A DNA stretch of 64,000 nt from Apricaphanius iberus (lineage: Eukaryota > Chordata > Actinopteri > Cyprinodontiformes > Aphaniidae). The position numbers and the translations under genes are program-made. Position 1 is the stretch's first letter; every line of letters starts with the position of its first letter. The notes below the pieces were generated by a model, which had not been told where the DNA came from, made no database searches, and saw nothing but the letters and a program-made list of their open reading frames with translations. This document shows positions 47,263 to 59,100 of the stretch, piece after piece. Location: assembly GCA_028564705.1 (NCBI GenBank), contig JAPXFQ010002133.1, positions 496,001 to 560,000 of the forward strand, read 5' to 3'.

Positions 47263-48095
47263 GAGCAAGCAGGGCTGAAGGACATCTTCCCATCATGAAG
47301 AGGAGACAGGAAGAGACGGGAATTAATCTGTCCTCATCTGAAGGATGCTAAATATGATGAAGAAAGATTAAGATAGAGAAAATGAATCAATTCTTCTTTA
47401 TAGTCTGCACTGATTTTGTCTGATAGGTTTTAGTGTTTGATTGCTTTGTGTTTTCAGCTTCATGTGTCCAACATGCATGAAATTCAAAGGGCTTTTTAGA
47501 TACATTTATGGGAAAGTGAGTTGATTTTATATCTTGTCTTTTATCTGATTTAGACAAAGTGAATGTGCCTTTATGATATAATTAACAAGGATTTAGCCAT
47601 ATAGATGCATTGGAGGTATTTTAATGAGTTGTGATGTTCTGGAGAACAGATCTGGGTTAAAAGCGATCAGCTCATTGGTATCAGTTGGTATTTTGCTGAA
47701 CAGTTTGCACACACACACACACACACACACAGGGATAAGCAGAGGTGCCTATATCTGTCCATCCTGTTATTTATCAAACACCTTAGAACAATGAACACAT
47801 GGCTGCTAAAGAGGCAAGCAGGACAGTCCGCTAAGGTGGAGTATGTCTCTGTCAGGGTGTAGTCTCTGCAGATTGGTTGGAGATGAGTTCAAATTGTTAA
47901 AAAAAAAGGGGGGGGGGTTGGTATTTTCAGTTTGTGACCAAGCAGTGTGGAACGGGGGGATAGGGGTTGTTTAGTTGATCCAATAAAGGGTATAGTCATT
48001 TTGTTTACTGGGAGTTGGTTCTATTAAACCCTGAGTTTCTATTTCTGTGTTTCGACATGTTTTTATTTGAAAATAAAAGATTTCCATTCACCTCT
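47263..48095 (+). other. 3' UTR of IF gene B with poly(A) signals
   Basis: Follows the TAG at 47,260. Candidate signals are AATAAA at 47,982-47,987 and 48,072-48,077. The segment at 47,392-47,465 resembles the gene A 3' UTR ('cttctttatagtctgcactg' here, 'cttccttatagcctgtactg' there). A (CA)n tract of about 23 bp lies at 47,708. Confidence 0.6.
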
Positions 48096-49044
48096 CTCGC
48101 TGTTGACTCTTGATTCCTGCACAGTTATTGCTACTAGCCTAGACTGCCTTGGGGGATGTAGGTCTTTCCTGAGCTCAGAAGTCTTTCATTTATTTTACAA
48201 TAGGGACATGTTAAGAATAAACACCAGAAAAAAAAAATCAACCTAAAGGAAGAATTATGGCTAATGCACAACAAGAAGTGGTTTTAATTAAGTTCCAGAA
48301 ACCACCAACAGGTAGATCCTCGTTTCTAACAATCATCCTTTAATTTTTTTCTAACTAGGATTACTTAGTCCCTTTTACATCTGGAACTGATAAAACCATA
48401 GAAAAACTCTTAGCTTGATCTACAGGGGAGCTAATCCTTTTCCCATCTGAGTCGCAGTGAGAATCCAGAATGAAAGCTGCAAAAACAGATGAACTATAGT
48501 TTCATTTTTATCAGCCGGCTTTGTTTCTTTAGTCTTGGTTAATTATATTTCCCAGTCAATGCAAAAGCAAAAAGCATTTTAGATGACAAGCTTTTTTGAG
48601 CTGTTCTTGGTAGAAAAAAAACCAGGGGCGGATTTCAGATGACCAGACGGCTGGTGTGCAAGAAAAGTGCTTGAAAATAATGCGGCTTCTCAACTTTTGA
48701 ATTCATCCCAAACATCTTAAAGCAGACAGAAAGCACTGGTTTACACTTACTAGGCTTTTATGAAACAAAACAACACTATAGTTCAATAATAACTATCAAT
48801 ATCACAGTCAGCTGCTGATTGAAGCCAACTCAGATCACTGGTCCGGGAATCCATCTTACATTAATCAAGAGTAGATGGATAAGGCAAGAAGTTTATGAAG
48901 TGTGACTATATAATTTTTATATTGACTTAAAAAACTCTCAAGTTGATCTCCTATAAGAAAGCTCAGTTACCCGTCATCAACCCATCTAAACCAGCTTTAT
49001 TAAACAATCGATCCTTGTCAGGTAAGATGCATAAATACAGACTA
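48096..49044. other. Intergenic, no gene recognised
   Basis: Spacer between IF gene B and the LINE relics. Nothing supportable was seen. Confidence 0.45.
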
Positions 49045-49380
49045 TGGTAGAAGAAGTGTTTGACACTGTTTATCATAAAATCCTACTGGAACAACTGGAG
49101 AGCTGGGTCAGACTCTCTGGAATGGTACAAGGCTGGTTTGAGTCCTGCCTGAAGAACAAGGATTTATTTTTTTACCGTAGGAAACTTTCTATCTAAATAA
49201 ACCAAAATCACATGTGAGGTTCCCCAGGGCTCCATCCTGGGGTCTCTTCTATTTAATATCTGCACGCTCCCACAAGCCCAGATTATTACAACCAACATGG
49301 TTACTATGCAGATAATGGGCAACTCAGCTTTACATTCCAATGACACCAGGTGACTTTGTACCGAACCAAGCAAATATCAA
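49045..49380 (+). pseudogene. L2-like LINE reverse-transcriptase relic
   Basis: Across frameshifts the plus strand reads VFDTVYHKILLEQLESWV, VQGWFESCLKNKD, then 'ggttccccagggctccatcctggggtc' (GSPGLHPGV in one frame; GVPQGS.LG in the family) and a degraded YADNGQLSFTF (family YADDTQLY). These are RT motifs A, B and C in order, compressed and broken. Confidence 0.75.
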
Positions 49381-49494
49381 GAATTTTGATGCTATCAAAG
49401 AATACTTACAATATTTTCCACAGCCATTTAGTACGGTCGCCAATGCAGAAACTTGCTATAGTATACAAAAAGAGATAGATTTAGATAGAAAGCG

Positions 49495-50110
49495 TAAATG
49501 AACAAATGTTGGGGAATGATAATCGACAGTGAGGTGTCTTCGAAATCGCATGTCAAATATATAAAAACAATAATAGCAAAAAGTCTAGCGATAATGAATA
49601 AAGTAAAATCATATCGAGGTGGAAATGTACTTTATATTGTACATTGGTACTCCCATACTTTACGCATTGCGCTGAAGTATGGGGAAATACCTACCAGTGC
49701 ACAATAATTCCACTAATAACACAAAAACAAGCATTATAGATGATCCATAAGGCTATTTATTTGGATCATACTCATGCTTTGTTCATTCAATCCAAGTTGT
49801 TAAAAATGACTGATCTCATTAAATATAAAACTTCTATAATGTTATACAAAGCAGTTAATTATCTGTTATCAGATCATTTGCAAAGTTATTTCACAATACG
49901 AGAAAAACCTCTTAACTTGAGAGGATACAAAGAATTTAATACTTATTTACATTTTTTTAGAAACAAAAAAAAAAATCCTTTTTTTTTTTATTTGTTCGAT
50001 TAGCAAAACTTTGGAATCGTTTGGATGTACAATGTAAACGATGCAAGAATCTTCAGCAATTTAATCAGATATTTAAACAGCAGGTCCGGCTGCAATAAAC
50101 AAATAATGGG
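49495..50110 (+). pseudogene. Second LINE RT C-terminal relic (different family)
   Basis: The frames contain GMIIDSEVSSKSHVKYIKTI, IAIMNKV-type and LRIALKYGE pieces, then QSKLLKMTDLIKYKTSIMLY and LNLRGYKEFNT. This follows the 'YLGviID..LsWk.Hi.yi..k.sk.iail.k' and 'll.l.dl..yk....myk......lp' region after the RT of Rex-type/CR1-type LINEs. Frameshifts near 49,705 and 49,970 split it. Confidence 0.7.
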
Positions 50111-51345
50111 ACTTAATTGTCAGTTTAATTGAGTAAATATTGCTGTCTCATTACTACGGTTTGAAATTTCTCATCACCATTAATCTTCTTATTGGCTTAA
50201 GCTGTTGTTATTCGTTGGTATTGGCTAATTATGATTTGTTGATATTTAAGGTAAAGACAATGTGAATAAAATGTTGGGATGCACTTTTAAAAATTAAAGG
50301 TCATAGTTGCTTGTTGGAAGGATAAGATACTGAACATAAGCTGTACTTTAATTCATATTAAGTTCAAGTTGGGAAAATTTACTTAAGACAAAGCAGTGAA
50401 GCAGAGGAAAATCACGAGTAGAAAAAGGGCTTATTTTGTGAAGTAATTGTATTTTCTTTTGTGTATAAGTGTGTCACGCTGGAATTTGTAGGTTATTGTG
50501 TTTATGTATATTTCCTGTAATAAAAACATCAATCAATAGAAATCAATAACACCCATTTATATGACTCCGCACAGAATTAACAGATTGTGAATACAAAACA
50601 CGCTTACAAAACATCCTACTTTTCTCATTTAAGATATGATTTGTTTCTAAACCATCCATATTAGAACTTTCTGAACATATGTTGAATTTAAATAAAAATA
50701 ATTTATAGAATTTAAACCTAACTAAGTGTGCCCACCCTCTCTAACATAAAATAACTAAAACACCTGAAGTACGTCGGATGTGATGCTGAAGAATGGTGAG
50801 CGTGGTACCCTACTCCAACATCTAGGTCCTCTAGATCAGCGAGCCCAAACACACCAGTAAGGGCCAGCATCTTGGTTTCACACCAGTTTGGTTACTGGGA
50901 TGGAGAAAACGATAATTTAATCCAATCATAGAACACCTGTTCACTAGATTAGGTTGTTGATTTAGAGGAAACGTTTTCCCGACATTTTGAAAGAAAGAAA
51001 AAAAAACACAAAATATTTTTAATTGATAACAAATGTAATAATTTTTGTGTTAGAATGGAAAATCGAACATGCATTATCTCTTTTTAAAGACATTTGCGTG
51101 CAGTGTCTGTAGGTTGCCACTTGATGGCACTGTTTCCCCACTTATACATATCAAAATTGTATAAAATGTTGGAAACAAATTTAAATGTCTTTTTGTGTTA
51201 TTTATTAGATAAAACTGAATGGCAAAAGTTAATATTAACATGTTTGACTTAAACTGATGTCTCTCAGAGAACCTACAAACTGATTAAAAGCCGCCAAATG
51301 AAGTTATTGAGATAGTTTTCACAATTTGGCCCCTAATTTAGGTCT
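50111..51345. other. Intergenic, no gene recognised
   Basis: AT-rich spacer. No coding frame with a family signature. Confidence 0.45.
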
Positions 51346-51349
51346 GTGG

Positions 51350-51363
51350 CCGCTAGGTGGCGC
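51350..51363 (+). promoter_or_regulatory. CTCF-like motif upstream of the Shroom-like gene
   Basis: CCGCTAGGTGGCGC matches CCASYAGRKGGCRS at all positions but the third (G for A). It lies between the IF pair and the Shroom-like gene. Binding is not shown. Confidence 0.4.
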
Positions 51364-51379
51364 GTTAAGCTACGTTTAT

Positions 51380-51638
51380 TACAGTCTGACTGGAGAGGAT
51401 GACGATGATGATGATTACAGGAGGCGATATCAGTGAGTTGTTGTTTTAGGACAGCTGAAGGACGTCTCGGAGGTTCTGGGAAGGACCGAACCGAACCTGG
51501 ACCCCCTCTAGGAGCAGAAATGTGTTTAATTAATGAAAAGTTAATGAAGTTAGTAACCGGAGACCTGATCAGCTGATGCGCAGAAATGAACTCATTTAAT
51601 GTTTTATTAGAGAGCTTCAGCGCAAGGAGGAGGTTTCT
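51380..51638 (+). promoter_or_regulatory. Possible 5' non-coding exon and promoter of the Shroom-like gene
   Basis: A less AT-rich stretch ends 'ggaggaggtttct' followed by a strong donor, GTAAGT, at 51,639. It would splice to the acceptor at 53,773. No TATA box was evident. This is inference from the donor and position only. Confidence 0.3.
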
Positions 51639-52334
51639 GTAAGTATAAAGCCTTAAAAACAGATAAAAGACCGATAAATTATATTTTATTCTATTTTTTA
51701 GGCCTAACGGCGTTCATTAATTAAAAACTATGTTTAAAGCTTTGTATATTCTTTGTTTTAATCATTTAAAAAAGCGTTTTTTGTTTGCCACCATTTTTCT
51801 TTTTATGTTTTACTTCAAGTTTTCTTGTTGAGACGTAAATGTATCATTCTTTTTTATCATTAATTTATCTTTATTATTTCATTAATGCATCTATTCATTT
51901 CATTTGGCTGAGCCAGCAGTTATAAAACCAGGATAGATTTTGTCAAATGGACAAATATGAGCAATTTTTGGAGAGTAACCCATAAACGTGTTAAATATTG
52001 CTTTTATGAGCTTTACTCTGTTGGTAATAAAACATGATCTTGCTGATTCCTGTTATAACCATAAACATTCATGTTTTCTTTGTGTAGAATTGGGAATTTT
52101 AGGGGAAATGATTCAAAGTTAAAAATAAATGCAAATAAAACTGATGTATGAGTGTATGGGGCGCCAAGTGTAAAATTTTCATTATTTAGTAGAAATTTAC
52201 TTTTTTTGAACATTTAGCTTCATTTTTCCACATTTAGCACACTTTCATACATTTAGGAAGAAAATGTTTCTAAAATTCAACATTTACCAGCATATTTACA
52301 TTTTGAAAATCTAAATTCTAAATATTATTTCGAA

Positions 52335-52796
52335 ATGTAACATGTTAAATCTAAATGTTAAATCTAAATGTTAAATCTAAATCTAACTGTTAAATCTAAA
52401 TGTTAAATCTAAATGTTACATCTAAATGTTACATCTAAATGTTACATCTAAATGTTACATCTAAATGTTAAATCTAAATGTTAAATCTAAATCTAAATGT
52501 TAAATCTAAATGTTAAATCTAAATCTTAAATCTAAATGTTAAATCTAAATGTTAAACTAAATCTAAATGTTAAACTAAATCTAAATGTTAAATCTAAATC
52601 TAAATGTTAAATCTAAATGTTAAATCTAAATCTAAATGTTAAATCTAAATCTAAATGTTAAATCTAAATCTAAATGTTAAATCTAAATGTTAAATCCAAA
52701 TGTTAAATCTAAATCTAAATGTTAAATCTAAATGTTAAATCTAAATCTAAATGTTAGATCTAAATCTAAATGTTAAATCTAAATCTAAATGTTAAA
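52335..52796. repeat. 13-bp satellite array AAATCTAAATGTT
   Basis: More than thirty units of AAATCTAAATGTT, often with an extra AAATCT or an AAATGTTAC variant. The inverted form (AACATTTAGATTT) recurs at 53,355-53,440 on the other side of the family 3 insertion. Confidence 0.9.
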
Positions 52797-53291
52797 TTCA
52801 GTTTTCAATTCAGTTTATTTATATAGCGCCGTTTCACAACAGATGTCATCTCAAGGCACTTTACAAAAAGAGTTATTACAATACAATGTTTAATTTAGAA
52901 ATTAGAGAACCACAGAAGATTGCGTCGTGTAATTCTCAGCAATCCCTCACACTGAGCAAGCATGAAGCGACAGTGGAAAGGAAAAACTCCCTTTTAACAG
53001 GAAGAAACCTCCGGCAGAACCAGGCTCAGCACAAGCGGTTATCTGCCGCGACCGTCTGTGGCTTGGAGAATACATAACAGAGACACAGAAAGAGCAATAG
53101 AACTGATGCAGAAGTTTGTTGCAGGACGTGGAGAATTTTCCGTCACTGCAATGCCATCTTAGTCAGGGTCGTCAAGCAGGGCTAATCCGGAGCACCTACT
53201 ATAATAGAAAACAGGTTAGTGCTTGAATTGACAGCACATCATGCAGTTGGGGAGAAGTAGGAGAGAAAGTAGGAACAGACCCTAATAATGT
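52797..53291 (+). repeat. Dispersed repeat family 3, copy 2, inserted in the satellite
   Basis: About 490 bp, nearly identical to 20,695-21,185, with roughly ten differences by eye. It is flanked on both sides by satellite ('aaatgttaaattcag' and 'aatgtctaaatctaaatc'), so it inserted into an existing array. Confidence 0.88.
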
Positions 53292-53788
53292 CTAAATCTA
53301 AATCTAAATGTTGAATCTAAATGTTAGGAACATTTAGAACATTGGATTGTAAGTTTAACATTTAGATTTAGATTTAACATTTAGATTTAACATTTAGATT
53401 TAACATTTAGATTTAACATTTAGATTTAACATTTAGATTTCGAAATAATATTTAGAATTTAGATTTTTAAAATGTAAATATGCTGGTAAATGTTGAATTT
53501 TAGAAAAATGTTCTTCCAAAATGTATGAAAGTGTGCTAAATGTGGATAAATGAAGCTAAATGTTCAAAAAAAGTGCATTTCTACTAAATAACGAAAATTT
53601 TACACTTTAGGCGCCCCATATGTGTGTGTTTAACAACTCTGAGTCAATACTTTAAAACCACATTCTGCTAGAAGCTGAATTATTGCATAAAACCCCAATA
53701 AAACGTATCAAAGTCTACAGCTGTAATAGGAGAATAATGGAGTGTCCTATTATTTTAATTGGGTTTTTTTTAGTTTGAACTGACGTTG

Positions 53789-53845
53789 ATGGAGTCAGTG
53801 GAACCCGAGGCATCATGGATGCCGTACGCTACAGAGACAAGCTGA
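53789..53845 (+). promoter_or_regulatory. Upstream ORF overlapping the Shroom-like start codon
   Basis: An ATG at 53,789 opens an 18-codon frame, out of frame with the main ORF, that ends with TGA at 53,843-53,845, 30 bp past the main ATG at 53,815. If it lies in the mature 5' UTR it could lower translation of the main frame. Confidence 0.45.
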
Positions 53846-56139
53846 GGCTCTCTGCTGGGAGGATGAGTTGGGACGGGTGGAGAGGTGCTGGGATGGACAG
53901 GAAGGAGCACGATGAAGAGCTGGTGGAGGTGCTGCTGGAGGGCGGAGCTCCATGGGGCTTCACCCTGAGGGGGGGCACGGAGCACAGGGAGCCGCTCGTC
54001 ATCACAAAGGTACACATGACCCGTTTCCAACAATATATCAACGATATTCGTCTTTATTCTACTGATGCTGCTAGTTTGTAAGGCTGAAGGTTTAATTTCA
54101 GCGCGATGCCGGGTGAAATGTTTCAGAATAACCTCTAAAATGCAACGTGTTTGTCTCTTAACTTAATTTTACAAATGAATCCTCCCTTAAATAGGAAGTG
54201 TCTGGTCAATCACAACCAACTGTCATGATATACATCTATATACACGCACACAGTGGGGGAAAAACCTCTTTTATCCCTGATTTGAAAGGGAAAATAATTA
54301 CCCTAATTAAAGATCTTATTGTTTTTAATATGAAAACTAAATGTGTAAAATAAAATCACCGGTTTCCCCTTTCTAACTTTAATAACAGTAAATCTTTCTG
54401 GCCCCATAAAGGTGAAACATTTACCGTTAGTCGCGTTATCACTTATACATCCGTACATGTAATGTTTGCTCCCAGCAGCTGTTAAACTCTAGAACCATCA
54501 CGGCTCCCAACAAACTCAGAAACTTGTTTTTTAATGCTCATATATGCATGCACGTCTTGTAATTTTTTTTTATATATAACTCTACTTAGATCACCCAGCA
54601 GACCACTCAGGTCCTCCAGCTCCAGCTTACTAAACACTCCTAGAATCAGAACTAAACAAGGAGAGGCAGCTTTCAGCTTCTATGCCTCACAAATCTGGAA
54701 CAAACTTCCAGAAGGATGCAAAAATGCTGAATCGTTACGCTCTTTTAAATCTGAGATTAAAACCCTACTAGTCAGAGCTGCCTTTGAGCCCTACATTGCG
54801 TTTTCGACCCGCCTTCGATTCTCATGGTTTGATTTTTATTCGTATTCTTTAACCGATTGTGTTTTATCTGTTTTTAATCTATTTTCTTTTATACAAATAT
54901 AAATTTGTTCTTTACACCTTATCTTTTTATTCCCATGTTTTATTTGTTTTCAAATTTCTTCCTCTCGCATAAATTTTAAATGCATTTCTTATAGAAATGA
55001 TCTGTTTTAGTTTTCTTATTTTTATCATTACCACTGAATCATGTAAAGCCCCTTGAATTGACTTTCTGTTGAAAGTGTGCTGATTATGCTATTTTTAATA
55101 ACTGCACAGTGTAATTTTTTTTGCAATCCGGTTAATCACAGGGTGGCTGTGAATTAGTCATGATTAATTAAACTCTAAATATGACCAAAAAACTACAATT
55201 AAATAAATCAACACCGGATGCTGTTGCTCTTTTTTCCCGGCAAAGGAAATACAGGAACTGTAGTGTTAAACTCCTCCATCACATTTAGCCATTTTAAGTA
55301 ATCTTTTAGCCAGTTGCTAAGGCAAAGAGCATTTCTTATTAATATTGCAGAACCCTGATCATCATCTTTATGGGATTATCCTAGAACACATTTTTTTCAG
55401 AACAGTTTTGCTGCAACACAGACTGCTACAGCCACCAGGATCTACAACAACTCCTTGAAGAATGACATAATATGAGCTACAACACTTATTTTCCCTCTGG
55501 AAGCAATATTGTATTTTTCGGAATAACATTGGGGATTATTTGCTGATCAGGACGGCGCTGGGTGTACAAACGTTGTGACACCGAACCTTTACATGACTTC
55601 CTGTTCCCCATCATTACCCCAAGGCTTAGCCGATGGGTTGTTGCATTTTTAATTATCCGCTCGTACACCTGAATTTCCCCTCTGTGGGACAATAATTGAC
55701 ATTTATGATATTCATGATTGGAAACATGGCGGATTGCAGCAAGGGGCTCGTTTCTGTCCCTCCATGGGTACATTAATGGTTACAATTTTAAAAAAATAAT
55801 AATATTAACATACTTTTGTTTTTACGTCAAATCCTGTTATAAATGAATTCCATATTTTATTACCTAAAGGAAAATCATCTACATGAACACATCCTACATT
55901 AGACGCAGTATTAAAATTAAATTAAATTATTAATGACGCCTCTGGCTGCCAGGGTCCAGGTTAACGTTCAACAACGGTTTTTGCACACAGGTGGAGGAAG
56001 GAAGCGCGGCGGCCGCAGTCCGGCTCCGGGCCGGAGACCTGATGGTGAGCGTCAACGCCGTCCCCCTCAGCGGCTCCCGGCAGGAGGCCATCCGCCTGGT
56101 GAAGAGCTCCCATAAGACCCTGACCCTGGTGGTCCGCAG
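53815..56139 (+). CDS. shroom2: Shroom-family protein, N-terminal PDZ exons (partial)
   Basis: Two coding exons: 53,815-54,009 (phase 0) and 55,991-56,139 (149 bp, phase 2), joined by GT-AG. The exon starts after TTTTTTTTAG at 53,773. Residues 1-35 are a charged leader. From residue 36 a PDZ domain begins: [16 protein letters not shown] with the PWGF carboxylate-binding loop at 46-49, [13 protein letters not shown], then in exon 2 [31 protein letters not shown] and TLTLVVRR. '[27 protein letters not shown]' is the hallmark of Shroom PDZ domains. Shroom proteins bind actin and, through C-terminal domains outside this window, recruit Rho kinase for apical constriction. LVITK, EEGS and the GSHKTL-like ending recall SHROOM2, but the paralogue assignment is tentative. 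The gene continues past 64,000. Confidence 0.85.
54540..55095 (+). pseudogene. LINE ORF2 C-terminus and 3' UTR in a Shroom intron
   Basis: The frame reads [56 protein letters not shown]. This matches the end of L2/CR1-like LINE proteins ('RP.RSs...Ll.vPr.rtk.GeaaFs..ap.lWN.LP......fK..LKt.Lf..aF'). It is followed by 'cactgaatcatgtaaagccc' and 'gttgaaagtgtgctga', shared with 37,250-37,385. 5'-truncated. Confidence 0.75.
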
Positions 56140-59100
56140 GTACCGACACAAAGCGAACCTGGAAAACCGACGTTTTCTCTGCTTATCGACCTGCTTCCTG
56201 GCTGGAGCGCAGCGTGTTCGCTCTCCTCGTGTGAGGAGAAATACCCGTTTTGGATTAACTACCTCTGAGTCATCAAAGGGTCAGAGGTCAAAGACTGAGA
56301 GCTCTGGACACAGATTAGCTTCGGTCCAACAACTCTACACAGCTGAGAAAATAAAGAAATCCGTTTGTCCCATCTCTAGTCGGCTAGAGATGAAACGTTA
56401 TTATTATTATCTATTTTATAGGACACATAGATATTTAGCAACATTATTGTGATTCTGTAGCTCATAAATATAATCTGCCAAGTAGTAGAATAAGAAAATA
56501 GCAGCTTCACAACATCACTTTGTCACGTTACATCCACATAATTCAAAACACAAAGTTCTGCATAAATGTTCCATCTATAAGGGCTTTGAACATCTCCCAG
56601 AGCTCATCGACCTACCAAGACATGGATGTGTGGAGGTTCAGCTTCCAGCAGGAGAACCGGCCTAAACATCCAGCCAGAGATATTTTGGATGGTTTGGCTC
56701 AAAGCGCATTAAAGGGTTGGAATGGCCTAGTCAAAGCCCAGATCAAAATCTGACTGCAAAAGTTATGGCAAGACCTGAAAACTGATTTGAAGAGATGTTC
56801 TCCATCCAACGTGGAGCTGTTTTTCTAAGAAAAGTGGGTAAATATTTTAGTCTGCGGACGTACAGACCTTATGGACTCGTTTCAGATGTTTCTTTGTGGA
56901 AAATGTTGAAACCCAAACAGCTTTTTTCATCCACAGAAACTATTGTGTTGGTTTAATGTTTAAATTTATGGTAAAATCCACAAAGGTTTGTTGATACAAC
57001 TTTACAAAATGTTGCCAAAAAGTTATTTTTTCTTAGTTTTTTCTCGTCCGTTTCTTCCAGCTGCACACCTGTTGCTGCCTGACTCAAAGGAACAAAACGC
57101 AGTTTTCTGCTCTGGCTCTAAACTCCCCGTTATCCCTCAGGCTTTTCGATAAGAATAACCTCTTTAACTGCTTCCTAAGACCGTTTTGTTCCTCTGCTGT
57201 CCCGTCCAGGCAGAGATTCACACACAGGATCCCCTCCGGCAAATGGCAACAGAGTCTTAAAGCCTGAATCCAATTAGTGGTTGTAAAGCCAACGGGTGTG
57301 AGCTCAGCTCTGCAGGGCGGGCCGAGTTAACGGGAGGGGGGGGGGGGGGGGGGTTTTTAGCAACCTGTCGGCGTGGAAACGGTTCATCTTTGGAGGCTCA
57401 CAGAGAAAAACAGTGGGTGTTAAACGAGAGCGGAAGCGTTCAGAGCAGACCTGAGAGGTTGTTGGGTTTTTATTAAAGCTCCTCCAGCTCTGGGGGGCCC
57501 CCCCTGTTCCAGCAGCAGTGGTACGTTCCACGTTGCCTAGGTGAGTTGACACTTTTGGGCTTTTGGGCTCCTGTGTGTCCGGACTCGCTAACAGGTACTT
57601 CCTCTTTTCCTCCACCTTCTGCTGGTTTTGCTCCACCTCTGATGGAATCAGATTTCTTTAGAAGCCGCGTTGGATTTTGTGTACAACTCCATCTAACTAG
57701 ATGTTTGAGTGCAGAAATGGTCCAAAGATTTTTTTTTTTAAAGGTGTAAAAAGTAGGAAATAAATCTGTGTTAAACTGTTTGAATGTATCACTGTTTCCT
57801 AAAGCCAGGCGGAGATGTGTGTGTATGTTAATGTTTGAACCTGTTGCTCAGTTACACACCAGCACGAGCAGCGGCTTAAAGGTTCTAGTTCTGCTTCAAC
57901 TAAGTAAAAGAACTTTAATTTTTATCTTTAACTCGGTAAAACAGTCTAAGCTTAACTTATTGGTTTTCATTATTACCGTCACTGTGGTTGGTAATCATAT
58001 TAACATTGACGTTCCTTTAACCCTTCACATGATAACCCTGATATTAAAATAGTCCAAGTGTTTCTTGTGGGCTAGTTTAGCCATTAAGTATTAAACTGAA
58101 GCTAGACTTAATAACCACAAAAGGAAAACACATTAAATTCAGAAGAGAGGAGGGAACTCTGGTTTTATAGGAAGTCTCAGGTATTTGTGGATTTTATCTA
58201 TTCATAGAACCTTCAGGATTACCAGTTAGAAATGGCTACTTTAATGGTTCCAATTCCCAAATATGCATTAATAAACAGTGGAAACCAGCTTGGCGCTTTG
58301 GCAGAAGCTATCGGTGCGTTTCGTTTGTAGTCGGAACTGGGAAATCATGACTTCCAAGTGGAAAAAAATCTACTAGAACGCCCTATGAAGTCGGATTTCC
58401 CACTCAGAAAGTCTAAAAAAAATTTTTTTGCTCCGACTTCCGCTTTAAATATGGACGTTCCTCGCTTCAACAATAGCAGCTTTGTCGGAAAAATCTCTAT
58501 TTTAGAAGACAAACTAGTAAGAATGTCTCTAAAATCTGTCTTGAAGCCTGCAACTCTAAACTTAAAATAAAAGCCAATCGGCACCATGCAAAATGACTGC
58601 TGCTTCTGCATTGGCTGCTGTGCGAACGCCAGCCAATAGCATGTCATGTAACGCTGCGAATCTCCGCTATTTAGCCTGCACTTATTTTCTAAACTAGATT
58701 TCTACTGAAAAAAACTCACCAACGGGCAAAATTTCCTTGAATAATTTGGAGTTACGTTGCCCAGAAAGATCCACAAATCGACGGGTTTCCGCGCTAGTCC
58801 TCAGCTAACCGCTACCTCCCGGCTGATGCTAGATATAGGTCACTTTTAGCCAATCAGGAGGGTCCGGTTTTGTCTGTTTAACTATGAAATGCTGAAATAA
58901 TACAAAACGCTTTGGATGAAGTTGTTTGAAAGGGTTTGGGTCGCTTTAAAAATTTCGCTACGAGAGATAAACTGAGACAAAACCTTCACCATGAAAACTT
59001 TGACGATGAATATTAGGAAAACATTTTCAAGGAAATACAAATTGAGAATAATGTTTGAATAATTACATTTACGCTAATGGTTTCCTTATTGATAGGCTAA

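Larger units (their letters stand above)
52155..53620. mobile_element. 1.47 kb palindromic element with satellite core
   Basis: Begins TATGGGGCGCC at 52,155 and ends with the exact complement at 53,620. The arms (about 52,155-52,345 and 53,435-53,620) are about 185 bp each and roughly 93-95% complementary by eye. Between them are a 13-bp satellite (AAATCTAAATGTT) on the left and its inverted form on the right, separated by a family 3 repeat (52,797-53,291). No transposase. The outermost TA on each side could be the target duplication of a Tc1/mariner-type MITE; this is unproven. Confidence 0.7.

Noticed and set aside
52335..53440. CRISPR-like or direct-repeat array
   Set aside because: The units are contiguous and inverted about the centre, with no unique spacers. 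This is a eukaryotic satellite inside a palindromic element.
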